Origin: Lachnospiraceae bacterium
Lineage (GTDB): Bacteria; Bacillota_A; Clostridia; Lachnospirales; Lachnospiraceae
DNA: 6,414 nt
Assembly: GCA_009774465.1 (NCBI GenBank)
Contig: VSNT01000178.1
Location: 1 to 6,414, forward strand
Direction: 5' to 3'
Part shown: positions 1-6,386 of the stretch, in pieces
How positions within the stretch are numbered: position 1 is the stretch's first letter
Layout: each line of letters opens with the position of its first letter
Position numbers and translations under genes: made by a program
The notes under the pieces: generated by a model
Told to the model about the DNA's origin: nothing
Seen by the model: the letters and a program-made list of their open reading frames with translations, nothing else
The model's database searches: none

Positions 1-618
1 ACTGCCTGGTGTCCACTGTGCGTAAACAGATGTATCCTGTTTTACGCCTGTTTCAGAAGAAGCTGGTGCCCATATCCATCTTACGAATGTATATCCCTCT
101 CTTGCCGGCGGAATCGGTCCTTTGACCACTTCATTAATGCTGGCATGTGTCTCCCACCAGGGTTCTTCATCTCCATCATCTAAATAAAATGAAACTGTAA
201 ATCTGCTGGCATCTCCTGATGCATCAACAAACTTGGCTACAATTGTCGTGTTTGCCTGAATATCATAATGCGGCTTATCCCAGCCCACAAACTCATATCC
301 GGGATGGTTGGGAACTTTCGGCAAGGTAGCACTTCCACCTGCACTGACTGTTTCTCTTCCAAGTTCATTACCATCAAATCCATCTAAAAAGATTACCGTA
401 TACTGAGGAGAGCCATACATAGCCAAAATATTCAAATCGCTCCGCACATTAGTAAAAGGTTTATCCCAGCCAATAAACATTAACTTATCATTATTACACT
501 TAAGACCTTCTGTACTTGGTTCTTCTGCATCTTCACCAGCTCTTATGGTCTGGGTAGAAAGCAGCTCCAGATTGGTGGACGCCGGATAATCCGGTGTATT
601 ATAAAAATTAACTGTAAA
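1..618 (-). repeat. Three InlB B-repeat / Listeria-Bacteroides-type beta repeats
   Basis: Repeat 1 starts at Phe1140 (FTVNFYNTPDYP, later FIGWDKP, ending ILAMYGS). Repeat 2 starts near Tyr1212 (YTVIFLDGFDGNELG, later FVGWDKP, ending TIVAKF). Repeat 3 starts at Phe1279 (FTVSFYLDDGDEEPWW, later YTFVRWIW, ending VYAQW). Each is about 65 residues and follows the family plan of a beta strand 'TVxF', a conserved 'F.GW' and a closing '(A)x(W/F/Y)'. In repeat 3 the Gly of F.GW is replaced by Arg. Such repeats usually form stalk-like extracellular modules near the wall-anchored end. More copies may follow beyond base 1. Confidence 0.85.
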
Positions 619-3600
619 TTCTTCAAATACTTCTTCGTCACTTACTGTAATATATTCATAGTCCTCTGCATAGGTTGCTGCATTAGAAGGTATTGAACAT
701 TGGAAAATAACTTCTCTATCCCCCTTTTTAGTCGGATCACCATCTAATGGCTGAAATGCATCCTTCGTCATGGTAATGGGATTACTATTCTTATAATATA
801 CGATAAATCGCTTTGTATCATTATCTTTAAATGCATCCGCCTCAATTCTTGACAGAGAATTTGGCAGAATAATACTATTTAGTTCCATTTCCTTAAAACT
901 GCCTTCAGAAATTGTCCCTATTGATGTTTTGGACAAATCCACCTGTGCAACATCCTTACATTCCGCAAAGGCTTCTTTCTTAATGGCAGTTACACCCTGC
1001 AATTCATCCGGTCCTACTGTATATAGACCTGAACCGCCAGTCTTTCCTCTGTTTTCCAGACACTCAACAATTTCTTTTCCGCCATTTACATTTCGATATA
1101 AAATACCACTGTTATAAGTAAAGTTTCCAGGCGTAAAACAATTAATATTGCTTAATTCTGTACAGCCTTTAAAAGGACGCATACCTGTATCTTCAAGTTT
1201 CGAACCAATCGTTGCTTCCGTTAATGCAGTACAGCCTTCAAAAGCATAATCACCTACCAGTTGGCTTCCAATGACAGCCGCAGATTTTAAGCTTATGCAT
1301 TCCTTAAATGTATAGGGATCTAATTCCCCTACACCATTAATGGTGATTGAGCGAATTGATTCATCGGCACCTATTAAATCTCCAATAGCTTGACCTTTGT
1401 CATCAACTCCTCCTTCTCCTACCTCAACTCCATCCTTATTTACACCCGAAAACAACCCCGGCCAAATACTATCCACATTTTCAGGAATAGTAATATCTAA
1501 TGTAGCCGCCAGAAAAGCCTGTTCATTAGGGGTTAAGTCCTGTTCATCAGGTTTTAATCCTCCGCCGTTGAACCTTATAGCCCTGTCAATCATATTATAA
1601 TATTCTGTTTTTTCAGTGTTTGAAGCATTTTTTAAATAGGGAAGCGCTTCTATCCACCCATTTATATCTTTTTTAACCCTGTCATACCTTGGATAACCTA
1701 CAAGCTGTGCTTCACCAGTCTGTGTAGCCGGATCAGAGTAATATTTCACCTCAAGATTTGTTGGCCATCCACTATGACAGGTAATCCAAATATCCTCTGA
1801 ATTTCCATGACTTATTTTACTTCCATCAGTACCGCTCATGGCGAACTTAAATGTTTCAGTATCACTGCCATCTTCTTTTAACATAGCTCCTACAAAATAT
1901 AAATAAGGCTTATCTGCCCCTGTTGTAGGATACAGTGTACTTCTATGTTTACATGTTGTCTGTACTTCCTGTGTCTTAAATGCATCTGCCTCAATAGATT
2001 TCATAGTTGATGCATCCGTAAAAATAACAGTTCTAAGATTATGGCATCCTTTAAAGGCATTCGTTCCAATCTCAGTTACAGATGCAGGAATAGTCACCTG
2101 TTTTAAACTACAAATATCATTAAAACTTCCTGCCTCAATAGATGCAATTCCAAAAGTTCCTATTTTTTCGGGAATTTTTATAATATCCGGCTCACTCATA
2201 CCCCCACCATCTACATCACGCTCAAGAATACCAAATTCTTCCAGCTTGCCAATATTATCTTCTCCCCCTCTGACTTTGTAAAAAACTTTAGCATAATTAC
2301 CTGCAACACCATTTACAGTTTTTACTGTAGCATCACTCTCATAGACAACTCTTTCATATAACTGCTCACCAGGATATTTATATGTTATTGCATTATTATT
2401 AGCAATATTATGAATCTCTGACCTGCTTGGTCCTTCAAAATAAAATTCTTCCGGAACCGTATTTCTAAATTGCTCCCATGTATTCTTTGCACAATTAGGA
2501 TAGTTGGTACCACCATTATCCTTATTATGAAAAGAATCAAATTTAATTCTTGAACCAGAATCGGTATCTGGCAATATCACACGCTGCAATGATGTACAAT
2601 CTTGAAACATGTCAATATCCAATGCTGTAGTTTCAAAATAACCATTGGGAAACTCCACTTCTGACAACGCTATGCAGCCTCTGAAAAGATGATTTCCCAA
2701 CCATTTTAATGGAACAGATCCCAAACGATCTGGTGCCCCCTTATCATCATAAAGTAAAAAATCCACTTTATTTAACTGGGTACAACCTTCAAACGCACAG
2801 TCCCCCAAATGAGATAATGTTTTAGACGGCAATTTGAAACTAGTTAGTGCCGTGCAATTATAAAATGCATCTTTCCCTATTGCATCCGCAGTAGGCATAA
2901 CTACTTCACGTAATTGTCTGCATTCTGCAAACGCACCATTTCCAACTGTTTTTAGTCCTGTTTTGAATACAATTTTATTTAATTGTGGGCAATTATAAAA
3001 AGTATAATCACTTATTCCCTCTAAATTTGCCTCTATATTTACAGTGGTAATATAATTTTTATTAGCAAAAACGCCATCCCCAGCATTTGATCTGAAACCA
3101 GTCAGCTGCCAGCCTGTTCCTTTAGGTCCAATTGTTTCGGCTCCTATATATTTAACTGTAGCTCTTATACCCCAATGAGTCTGATCTTCTCCTGCTTCCA
3201 GCCACTGTGTATAATCATCTTTATTCGCCGCGGTTTTAGGATGATAATATAATTCATTTTCAGGTTTTGAGCCCCAATTTTGCCTTTGATTATAATAACA
3301 AGGATAAATTCTCTCACCCAGCATTGGTTCACAAGTTGCCCTTGCTTCAACTTTTTCATAAACAGGCTTTCCATCCTTATCTACCACTAGATTGCCATTT
3401 TCATCTTTTTTTTGTCTTGTTTGCTCATATAGAATATAAAATCCCTTATCATCTTGCCGAACATCAGTAATTTTGTCAATATTCTCAATATCTATCCCAT
3501 TAGGGCTACGATCTGTTGTACGATAATATGGAAGTCCTGTCGCTTCATCAATTAACGGCTGATCACGTAACTTATACCCCATCAACTCATCATTGGCACT

Positions 3601-4035
3601 CACCAAGCAATAATATTCTATCCCCTGATAGTTTTCTGAATAACTCCGATATGCTTCAAGTGTTTCTGGAATCGTCACTTCCGGATTATTTTTAAGATCA
3701 TTATAATCTAAAATAACTGCCCCTGTTCCACCACGAATATATGCAAATTTGAACAAACCATCCCCAGAAGTATAAATGACCTGATTATTTGCATTTCCTG
3801 TAGCCTCTGCCACATAAGGCACTACACTAGGATATTCTTGTTCTGCTGTTTTAACTTCCCCTTGTGTAGAAGTAACTGCAACTTTTATCTTCTCAGCGGC
3901 ACCCGTGGGAGCTGCACCTACATCCTGCACAGGAATCGCTGCCACCACGATAGCAGAAGCCATAAACAACGCACCAATCGTTTTTCTGACTTGTCTGCGT
4001 AATTTTCTGTTTTTCTTTTTTGCACCCTTTTTCAT
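1..4035 (-). CDS. Giant secreted BspA-like leucine-rich-repeat / InlB-repeat surface protein, C-terminus beyond left edge
   Basis: The frame is open without a stop from ATG at 4035 to base 1 (1345 codons, incomplete). The ATG is preceded by AGGAG with a 7-nt spacer. The product starts with a Lys/Arg-rich segment and hydrophobic core (about residues 19-36), then a VGA-A cleavage-like site near 41, so it should be exported. Residues 42-331 match no domain I recognise. Leucine-rich repeats of the BspA type (pattern 'G.xAFxxCxxLxxVxxP') occupy about 332-489, 617-687 and 893-1070. Residues 1140-1343 hold three InlB/Listeria-Bacteroides-like beta repeats ('F.GW' signatures). Such proteins are typically cell-surface adhesins or host-interaction proteins; that role is inferred here. 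It lies 18 nt downstream of a sortase gene, suggesting co-transcription and that it is the sortase substrate. The expected C-terminal sorting motif, membrane segment and basic tail are outside the window. Confidence 0.93.
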   Translation of the reverse strand, partial: MKKGAKKKNRKLRRQVRKTIGALFMASAIVVAAIPVQDVGAAPTGAAEKIKVAVTSTQGEVKTAEQEYPSVVPYVAEATGNANNQVIYTSGDGLFKFAYIRGGTGAVILDYNDLKNNPEVTIPETLEAYRSYSENYQGIEYYCLVSANDELMGYKLRDQPLIDEATGLPYYRTTDRSPNGIDIENIDKITDVRQDDKGFYILYEQTRQKKDENGNLVVDKDGKPVYEKVEARATCEPMLGERIYPCYYNQRQNWGSKPENELYYHPKTAANKDDYTQWLEAGEDQTHWGIRATVKYIGAETIGPKGTGWQLTGFRSNAGDGVFANKNYITTVNIEANLEGISDYTFYNCPQLNKIVFKTGLKTVGNGAFAECRQLREVVMPTADAIGKDAFYNCTALTSFKLPSKTLSHLGDCAFEGCTQLNKVDFLLYDDKGAPDRLGSVPLKWLGNHLFRGCIALSEVEFPNGYFETTALDIDMFQDCTSLQRVILPDTDSGSRIKFDSFHNKDNGGTNYPNCAKNTWEQFRNTVPEEFYFEGPSRSEIHNIANNNAITYKYPGEQLYERVVYESDATVKTVNGVAGNYAKVFYKVRGGEDNIGKLEEFGILERDVDGGGMSEPDIIKIPEKIGTFGIASIEAGSFNDICSLKQVTIPASVTEIGTNAFKGCHNLRTVIFTDASTMKSIEADAFKTQEVQTTCKHRSTLYPTTGADKPYLYFVGAMLKEDGSDTETFKFAMSGTDGSKISHGNSEDIWITCHSGWPTNLEVKYYSDPATQTGEAQLVGYPRYDRVKKDINGWIEALPYLKNASNTEKTEYYNMIDRAIRFNGGGLKPDEQDLTPNEQAFLAATLDITIPENVDSIWPGLFSGVNKDGVEVGEGGVDDKGQAIGDLIGADESIRSITINGVGELDPYTFKECISLKSAAVIGSQLVGDYAFEGCTALTEATIGSKLEDTGMRPFKGCTELSNINCFTPGNFTYNSGILYRNVNGGKEIVECLENRGKTGGSGLYTVGPDELQGVTAIKKEAFAECKDVAQVDLSKTSIGTISEGSFKEMELNSIILPNSLSRIEADAFKDNDTKRFIVYYKNSNPITMTKDAFQPLDGDPTKKGDREVIFQCSIPSNAATYAEDYEYITVSDEEVFEEFTVNFYNTPDYPASTNLELLSTQTIRAGEDAEEPSTEGLKCNNDKLMFIGWDKPFTNVRSDLNILAMYGSPQYTVIFLDGFDGNELGRETVSAGGSATLPKVPNHPGYEFVGWDKPHYDIQANTTIVAKFVDASGDASRFTVSFYLDDGDEEPWWETHASINEVVKGPIPPAREGYTFVRWIWAPASSETGVKQDTSVYAQWTPGS
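826..1359 (-). repeat. Leucine-rich repeat block 3, about six degenerate units
   Basis: Residues about 893-1070. Units include PYTFKECISLKSAAV, DYAFEGCTALTEATI and RPFKGCTELSNINC. A short non-repeat insert follows (about 960-1000), then EAFAECKDVAQVDL, GSFKEMELNSIILPNSL and RIEADAFKD. Several units have lost the Cys or the closing Pro, so this block is more degenerate than block 1. Confidence 0.83.
1975..2187 (-). repeat. Leucine-rich repeat block 2, about three units
   Basis: Residues about 617-687. It opens with IKIPEKIGTFGIASIEAGSF and continues with units reading CSLKQVTIPASVTEIGTNAF and KGCHNLRTVIF, ending at IEADAFKT. These are canonical BspA-type repeats. The block is separated from block 1 by about 125 residues that do not look like leucine-rich repeats. 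Confidence 0.87.
2569..3042 (-). repeat. Leucine-rich repeat block 1 (BspA / LRR_5 type), about six units
   Basis: Residues about 332-489. Repeated units with AFxxC and L..V.(L/F/M)P signatures can be read, including YTFYNCPQLNKIVF, GAFAECRQLREVVMP, DAFYNCTALTSFKLP, CAFEGCTQLNKVDF, HLFRGCIALSEVEFP and DMFQDCTSLQRVILP. Each unit carries the Cys typical of BspA-like repeats. Spacing between units is irregular; one longer insert of charged residues separates units four and five. Confidence 0.9.
3913..4035 (-). other. Signal peptide of the surface protein
   Basis: Residues 1-41. The n-region is unusually basic (11 Lys/Arg in the first 18 residues: K2, K3, K6-K8, R10, K11, R13, R14, R17, K18). 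A hydrophobic stretch TIGALFMASAIVVAAIPV follows, then V-G-A before Ala42, a plausible signal peptidase I site. Cleavage one residue later (G-A-A) is equally possible. No lipobox Cys is present, so it should not be a lipoprotein. Confidence 0.85.
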
Positions 4036-4042
4036 TGTAATA

Positions 4043-4047
4043 CTCCT
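4043..4047 (-). promoter_or_regulatory. Ribosome binding site of the surface-protein gene
   Basis: AGGAG within AAAAGGAGTA, 7 nt before the ATG at 4035. It lies entirely in the 18-nt gap after the sortase stop codon (4054-4056). No promoter or terminator fits in this gap, supporting a shared transcript. Confidence 0.88.
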
Positions 4048-4053
4048 TTTAGG

Positions 4054-5280
4054 TTACTTAATTCTTTTCGCTACGACTACAAATCTTCCGTCCGTCTGTG
4101 AGTTGTCACAGGTTGACAGGGTTAGAAGACTGTCTCCGTAACTTGCAGTCACTTCTGTGTCATACAGGCTCATGGCTGCCATTTCCCTCATATAAGAATC
4201 AAATTCCTCTTCTGAATTTGCATTAATAAACTGATAATACTTAAAAACCAGATCATCTTCATTATACACCTGTGAGCGGAATACGTACATTACCTGATAC
4301 GTGGCCTTTTCATAGATGCTGTCAAACTGTATCAGGGAATGCGACTTCCCATAGGACTCCTTTGCATACTGCTGCAAATTTCCAAACATATTTCCGGATT
4401 TCATGTGATGCCCGTATATGATCAGGTTAGTGGACCTGGGATAAATATTACAGTCACAGTCCAAAAACAGACTGCCATTGTTATCACGCTCCTGATTAAA
4501 ATTATGATCCAGATAATACTCATTGTCATCTGTCTGCATTACAGGGTAATCTATATTTGTATCGTCAATTTTAAGCCATCCGATTAGCTTTTTATTTTTT
4601 TCATACAAAGTTTTATATTCGTCAAGCACATCCGGAAGCACAATCGCCTCTTTATGTATGGAAAAAGGATTCTTTTCCTGATTGCTGACAAGGGCATCGC
4701 TTCCTTTTAATTCTGCCAGCTGGTCGTAACTCATGCTCGTTCTTGCACTGTTAAAATAGTAAATTCCAAAATAAGCAAAGCTTGCTGCTGCTACAATGGA
4801 AGCAAAAACTACGATTATCTTCCGATTTCTTTCTCTTTTATATAATTCCAGCAATACCTGCGTCTGCATATTCTTGTCAAAATCTTTCAAACTGGCATTT
4901 TTTGCCACTTTCCCGCCTTTATCATTCTTTTTCTTCAAAGACGATTTATTTGCTGTTTGATTTGACTTTTTAGCTGCCGCTGATTTTTTCTTTCTTTTCC
5001 TTCCCTTTAATGCTTCGCCGGCATTTTCTGCTGTAATTCCCTGTTTTTTTAATTCTTCAATTTTTTCATAAATTTCATCATCAAAATCATTTCCCAGCGC
5101 CGACTCAAAGCGGTAAGCACCACTTTGCATTTCTCCAAAAAGTTCATATAGCTGTTTGGGATTATTTAAATCTATCTTCGCCTTGATGCTTTTGATCTTC
5201 TTTTCATCTCTTAATGCGGCCTCATAATCCGCGCGGGTGCGGAAACGTCTGCCGCCAACCGTCAGGTCATCTGCCGTCAT
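4054..5280 (-). CDS. Class B sortase with long cytoplasmic N-terminal extension
   Basis: Predicted membrane-bound cysteine transpeptidase of 408 residues that would cleave a C-terminal sorting motif on a surface protein and attach it to peptidoglycan. The catalytic domain (about 205-407) carries the class B hallmarks: YPVMQT and YYLDHNF, NLIIYGHHM with catalytic His291, then TLSTC with Cys391 and DGRF with Arg399. One membrane segment (about 154-176) separates this domain from an N-terminal region of about 153 residues, which must be cytoplasmic in an N-in topology. Typical class B sortases have only a few residues before the membrane segment and total about 220-280 residues. The extension has an acidic/helical-looking part (1-88) and a lysine-rich linker (92-128: 14 Lys and 2 Arg in 37). 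The start is fixed by AAAGGAG 9 nt upstream. The downstream surface protein 18 nt away is the obvious candidate substrate. I do not assign srtB, because substrate preference is unknown. Confidence 0.95.
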   Translation of the reverse strand: MTADDLTVGGRRFRTRADYEAALRDEKKIKSIKAKIDLNNPKQLYELFGEMQSGAYRFESALGNDFDDEIYEKIEELKKQGITAENAGEALKGRKRKKKSAAAKKSNQTANKSSLKKKNDKGGKVAKNASLKDFDKNMQTQVLLELYKRERNRKIIVVFASIVAAASFAYFGIYYFNSARTSMSYDQLAELKGSDALVSNQEKNPFSIHKEAIVLPDVLDEYKTLYEKNKKLIGWLKIDDTNIDYPVMQTDDNEYYLDHNFNQERDNNGSLFLDCDCNIYPRSTNLIIYGHHMKSGNMFGNLQQYAKESYGKSHSLIQFDSIYEKATYQVMYVFRSQVYNEDDLVFKYYQFINANSEEEFDSYMREMAAMSLYDTEVTASYGDSLLTLSTCDNSQTDGRFVVVAKRIK

Positions 5281-5286
5281 GGCACA

Positions 5287-5296
5287 CTTCTCCTTT
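5287..5296 (-). promoter_or_regulatory. Ribosome binding site of the sortase gene
   Basis: AAAGGAGAAG, with the AGGAG core at 5290-5294, 9 nt before the ATG at 5280. This strong match decides the start and shows that the long N-terminal extension is really translated. Confidence 0.87.
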
Positions 5297-5312
5297 ATCG
5301 CATATATAATTT

Positions 5313-5340
5313 ATTTTACTACATCTCGAAATTTATTCAA
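5313..5340 (-). promoter_or_regulatory. Candidate sigma-A promoter for the sortase / surface-protein operon
   Basis: -35 TTGAAT (5335-5340, four of six consensus bases), a 16-nt spacer, and -10 TAAAAT (5313-5318, five of six). Transcription would start near 5306, roughly 25 nt before the start codon, leaving a short leader containing the RBS. A TTGACA lies just upstream (5347-5352) but has no -10 box at 16-18 nt. The region is AT-rich, so chance matches are possible. Confidence 0.55.
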
Positions 5341-5394
5341 GTATTTTGTCAACATATTGTGCAGGTTTTCTCTCCGGCAGGCGCAAAATCCCTG

Positions 5395-5445
5395 TAAAAT
5401 ACAATACCAGAGCCTGTTTGGAATATAATTACAGGCTCCGGCATT
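5395..5445 (-). terminator. Intrinsic terminator of the Rpn-family gene
   Basis: Arms at 5431-5445 and 5403-5417 form a 15-bp stem in the minus-strand RNA (two G-U pairs, 13-nt loop). A modest U-rich stretch GUAUUUUA follows. It begins about 40 nt after the TGA at 5486-5488. In plus-strand RNA the two wobble positions become A-C mismatches, so the structure favours minus-strand transcripts. The U-tract is short, so termination may be partial. Confidence 0.68.
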
Positions 5446-5485
5446 TTAACCATATGGCATTGTATATAATGTTTAGTTCATACTG

Positions 5486-6178
5486 TCATTTCCAGTACTT
5501 CTTAAGGTATTCGTCAGCCTTCTCTTCCGTTAAATCAAAATTCTCCTCAATCTGATTCCTTGTATCTTCCCTGGAAATATGAAATTTCTTGCATGTTTTT
5601 ATAAGTGCCTCTATTCCCCGTTCTTTTCCCTGTTCCATCCCCTTCTGAATACCAATATCAAGAATGTCCATCTTCACTGCCTCCCATTCTTCCGATTCCT
5701 TCACCTGTGTTACAATTTTGTCCAAATCCAGCAGGCGTTTATCCCTCACCTGAATTTCCGGATTGTTAATATCAGTGCTTTTCATATATTGTAGCAGACT
5801 TATCAGTTCTTTTGAACCATTTTTGCTGGTCATGTTCAGGAAAATTTTTGTGGTACCGTCTTCCAGCTTAAGCCCTTCCACCTCTTCACACTGCTCTGTA
5901 AATGTATATTTTGCCAGATCTTTCTTAAATATATCATCCTGTGTGATAAAAATAATTGTGGTAGACGGAAGATTTTTGTATCTGGTTTTCTTCCCGGATT
6001 TCAATACGGGACTGTCCATAAGCCCCTGATAAAATCTTGAACGTTTAGGAAGGGAATCCTGATCTTTACGGTTCTGCATTTCCATGTCAAATGCTCTCTC
6101 ATCCTCCGATAATGCCCAGGCATCCAGGCGGATTGCCCGTCTGCCGGACTTATTTAAAATCACCTGCTCAACTTTCAC
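5486..6178 (-). CDS. Rpn-family recombination-promoting nuclease / PDDEXK putative transposase, probably 5'-truncated
   Basis: The 230 codons from GTG at 6178 encode a PD-(D/E)XK nuclease-like protein of the Rpn/PDDEXK_2 group (putative transposase annotation; E. coli RpnA-type proteins promote RecA-independent recombination). Visible family features are RLD with Asp19, then FDMEMQ with Glu33 and Gln35 as active-site acids and partner. RSRFYQGLMD (47-56), TTIIFITQDDIF (73-84) and GTTKIFLN (108-115) follow. The C-terminus has a Gly-spaced helix (GIQKGMEQGKERGIE, 176-190). Homology-like sequence continues upstream in frame for 26 codons to 6256 (NTLSIILEEPDIRL is typical of the family), where a TAA at 6257-6259 blocks it. 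No ATG, GTG or TTG occurs in those codons, and GTG 6178 has only a weak AAAAGAA ahead of it. The usual N-terminal 30-45 residues are absent. It is either a decayed copy or starts in a non-standard way. It is separate from the sortase operon. Confidence 0.82.
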   Translation of the reverse strand: MKVEQVILNKSGRRAIRLDAWALSEDERAFDMEMQNRKDQDSLPKRSRFYQGLMDSPVLKSGKKTRYKNLPSTTIIFITQDDIFKKDLAKYTFTEQCEEVEGLKLEDGTTKIFLNMTSKNGSKELISLLQYMKSTDINNPEIQVRDKRLLDLDKIVTQVKESEEWEAVKMDILDIGIQKGMEQGKERGIEALIKTCKKFHISREDTRNQIEENFDLTEEKADEYLKKYWK

Positions 6179-6234
6179 TTCTTTTAGCCGAATGTCCGGT
6201 TCCTCAAGAATAATGCTTAAGGTGTTCTGGTAAG

Positions 6235-6240
6235 CCTCCC
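6235..6240 (-). promoter_or_regulatory. Shine-Dalgarno-like GGGAGG without a usable start codon
   Basis: GGGAGG is a strong anti-16S match, but none of the next 15 nt contains ATG, GTG or TTG in any frame. Within the open Rpn frame it is read as part of Gly-Arg-Glu. It may be a coincidence of coding sequence or the remnant of a lost start region. Confidence 0.3.
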
Positions 6241-6274
6241 TGCCTTTGCTTTTTAATTATAGTTTGTGGTTTCA

Positions 6275-6304
6275 GGCAGAAGCTGCCGGATGTGCGATAC
6301 GCAC
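6275..6304 (-). repeat. Two adjacent short GC-rich hairpins in the Rpn leader
   Basis: Two perfect 5-bp stems with 3-nt loops sit 4 nt apart: GTGCG-TAT-CGCAC (6292-6304) and GGCAG-CTT-CTGCC (6275-6287). They stand out in AT-rich sequence. They could be RNA structures of the leader or folded single-strand DNA marks; their role is unknown. Confidence 0.5.
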
Positions 6305-6314
6305 GATTTTATAG

Positions 6315-6351
6315 AAAAAAATGAAAATTTCATAGGAATATTGAAATTTTC
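6315..6351 (-). terminator. Terminator-like hairpin just after the Rpn promoter (possible attenuator)
   Basis: A perfect 10-bp inverted repeat GAAAATTTCA / TGAAATTTTC (6342-6351 and 6323-6332) with a 9-nt loop is followed in minus-strand RNA by A then seven U (6315-6322). The layout is that of an intrinsic terminator, but the stem has only four G-C pairs and may be weak. It starts within about 10 nt of the predicted transcription start, so it could end the promoter's own transcript or stop read-through from the right. Confidence 0.5.
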
Positions 6352-6361
6352 TGCTGTGTCT

Positions 6362-6386
6362 AAATTATAGCATTTGTCTATAATTT
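6362..6386. promoter_or_regulatory. Palindromic operator candidate over the -10 box and spacer
   Basis: AAATTATAG (6362-6370) and CTATAATTT (6378-6386) form a perfect 9-bp inverted repeat around a 7-nt centre. It covers the -10 box and ends exactly next to the -35. A further half-site-like CTATAATT on the minus strand lies at 6255-6262. The position suits a dimeric repressor that blocks polymerase, but AT-rich composition could also produce it. Confidence 0.5.

Noticed and set aside
3165..3374. Minus-strand 69-codon frame inside the surface-protein gene
   Set aside because: It is out of frame with the long coding sequence, basic and low-complexity, with no independent start signal.
3905..4141. 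Plus-strand 78-codon frame with a strongly hydrophobic middle, resembling a small membrane protein
   Set aside because: It is antisense to the signal-peptide region of the surface protein and the sortase 3' end. The Phe/Leu-rich stretch is the complement of lysine codons, and there is no RBS.
5347..5352. Perfect TTGACA upstream of the sortase gene
   Set aside because: No -10-like hexamer lies 16-18 nt downstream, so it is not a paired promoter element; the TTGAAT/TAAAAT pair fits better.
5763..6029. Plus-strand 88-codon frame opposite the Rpn gene
   Set aside because: It is the antisense shadow of a recognisable coding sequence; the hydrophobic composition comes from complementing charged codons.
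6256..6261. Second TATAAT on the minus strand next to the Rpn frame
   Set aside because: The sequence 16-18 nt upstream has no resemblance to a -35 box and there is no TG extension; it was noted only as a possible extra operator half-site.
6253..6333. 26-codon minus-strand frame starting at ATG 6331-6333 in the Rpn leader, ending 1 nt before the open Rpn frame
   Set aside because: A leader peptide or a frameshift-joined N-terminus was considered. There is no RBS, the ATG lies in the hairpin arm, and the peptide lacks the conserved N-terminal Rpn residues.
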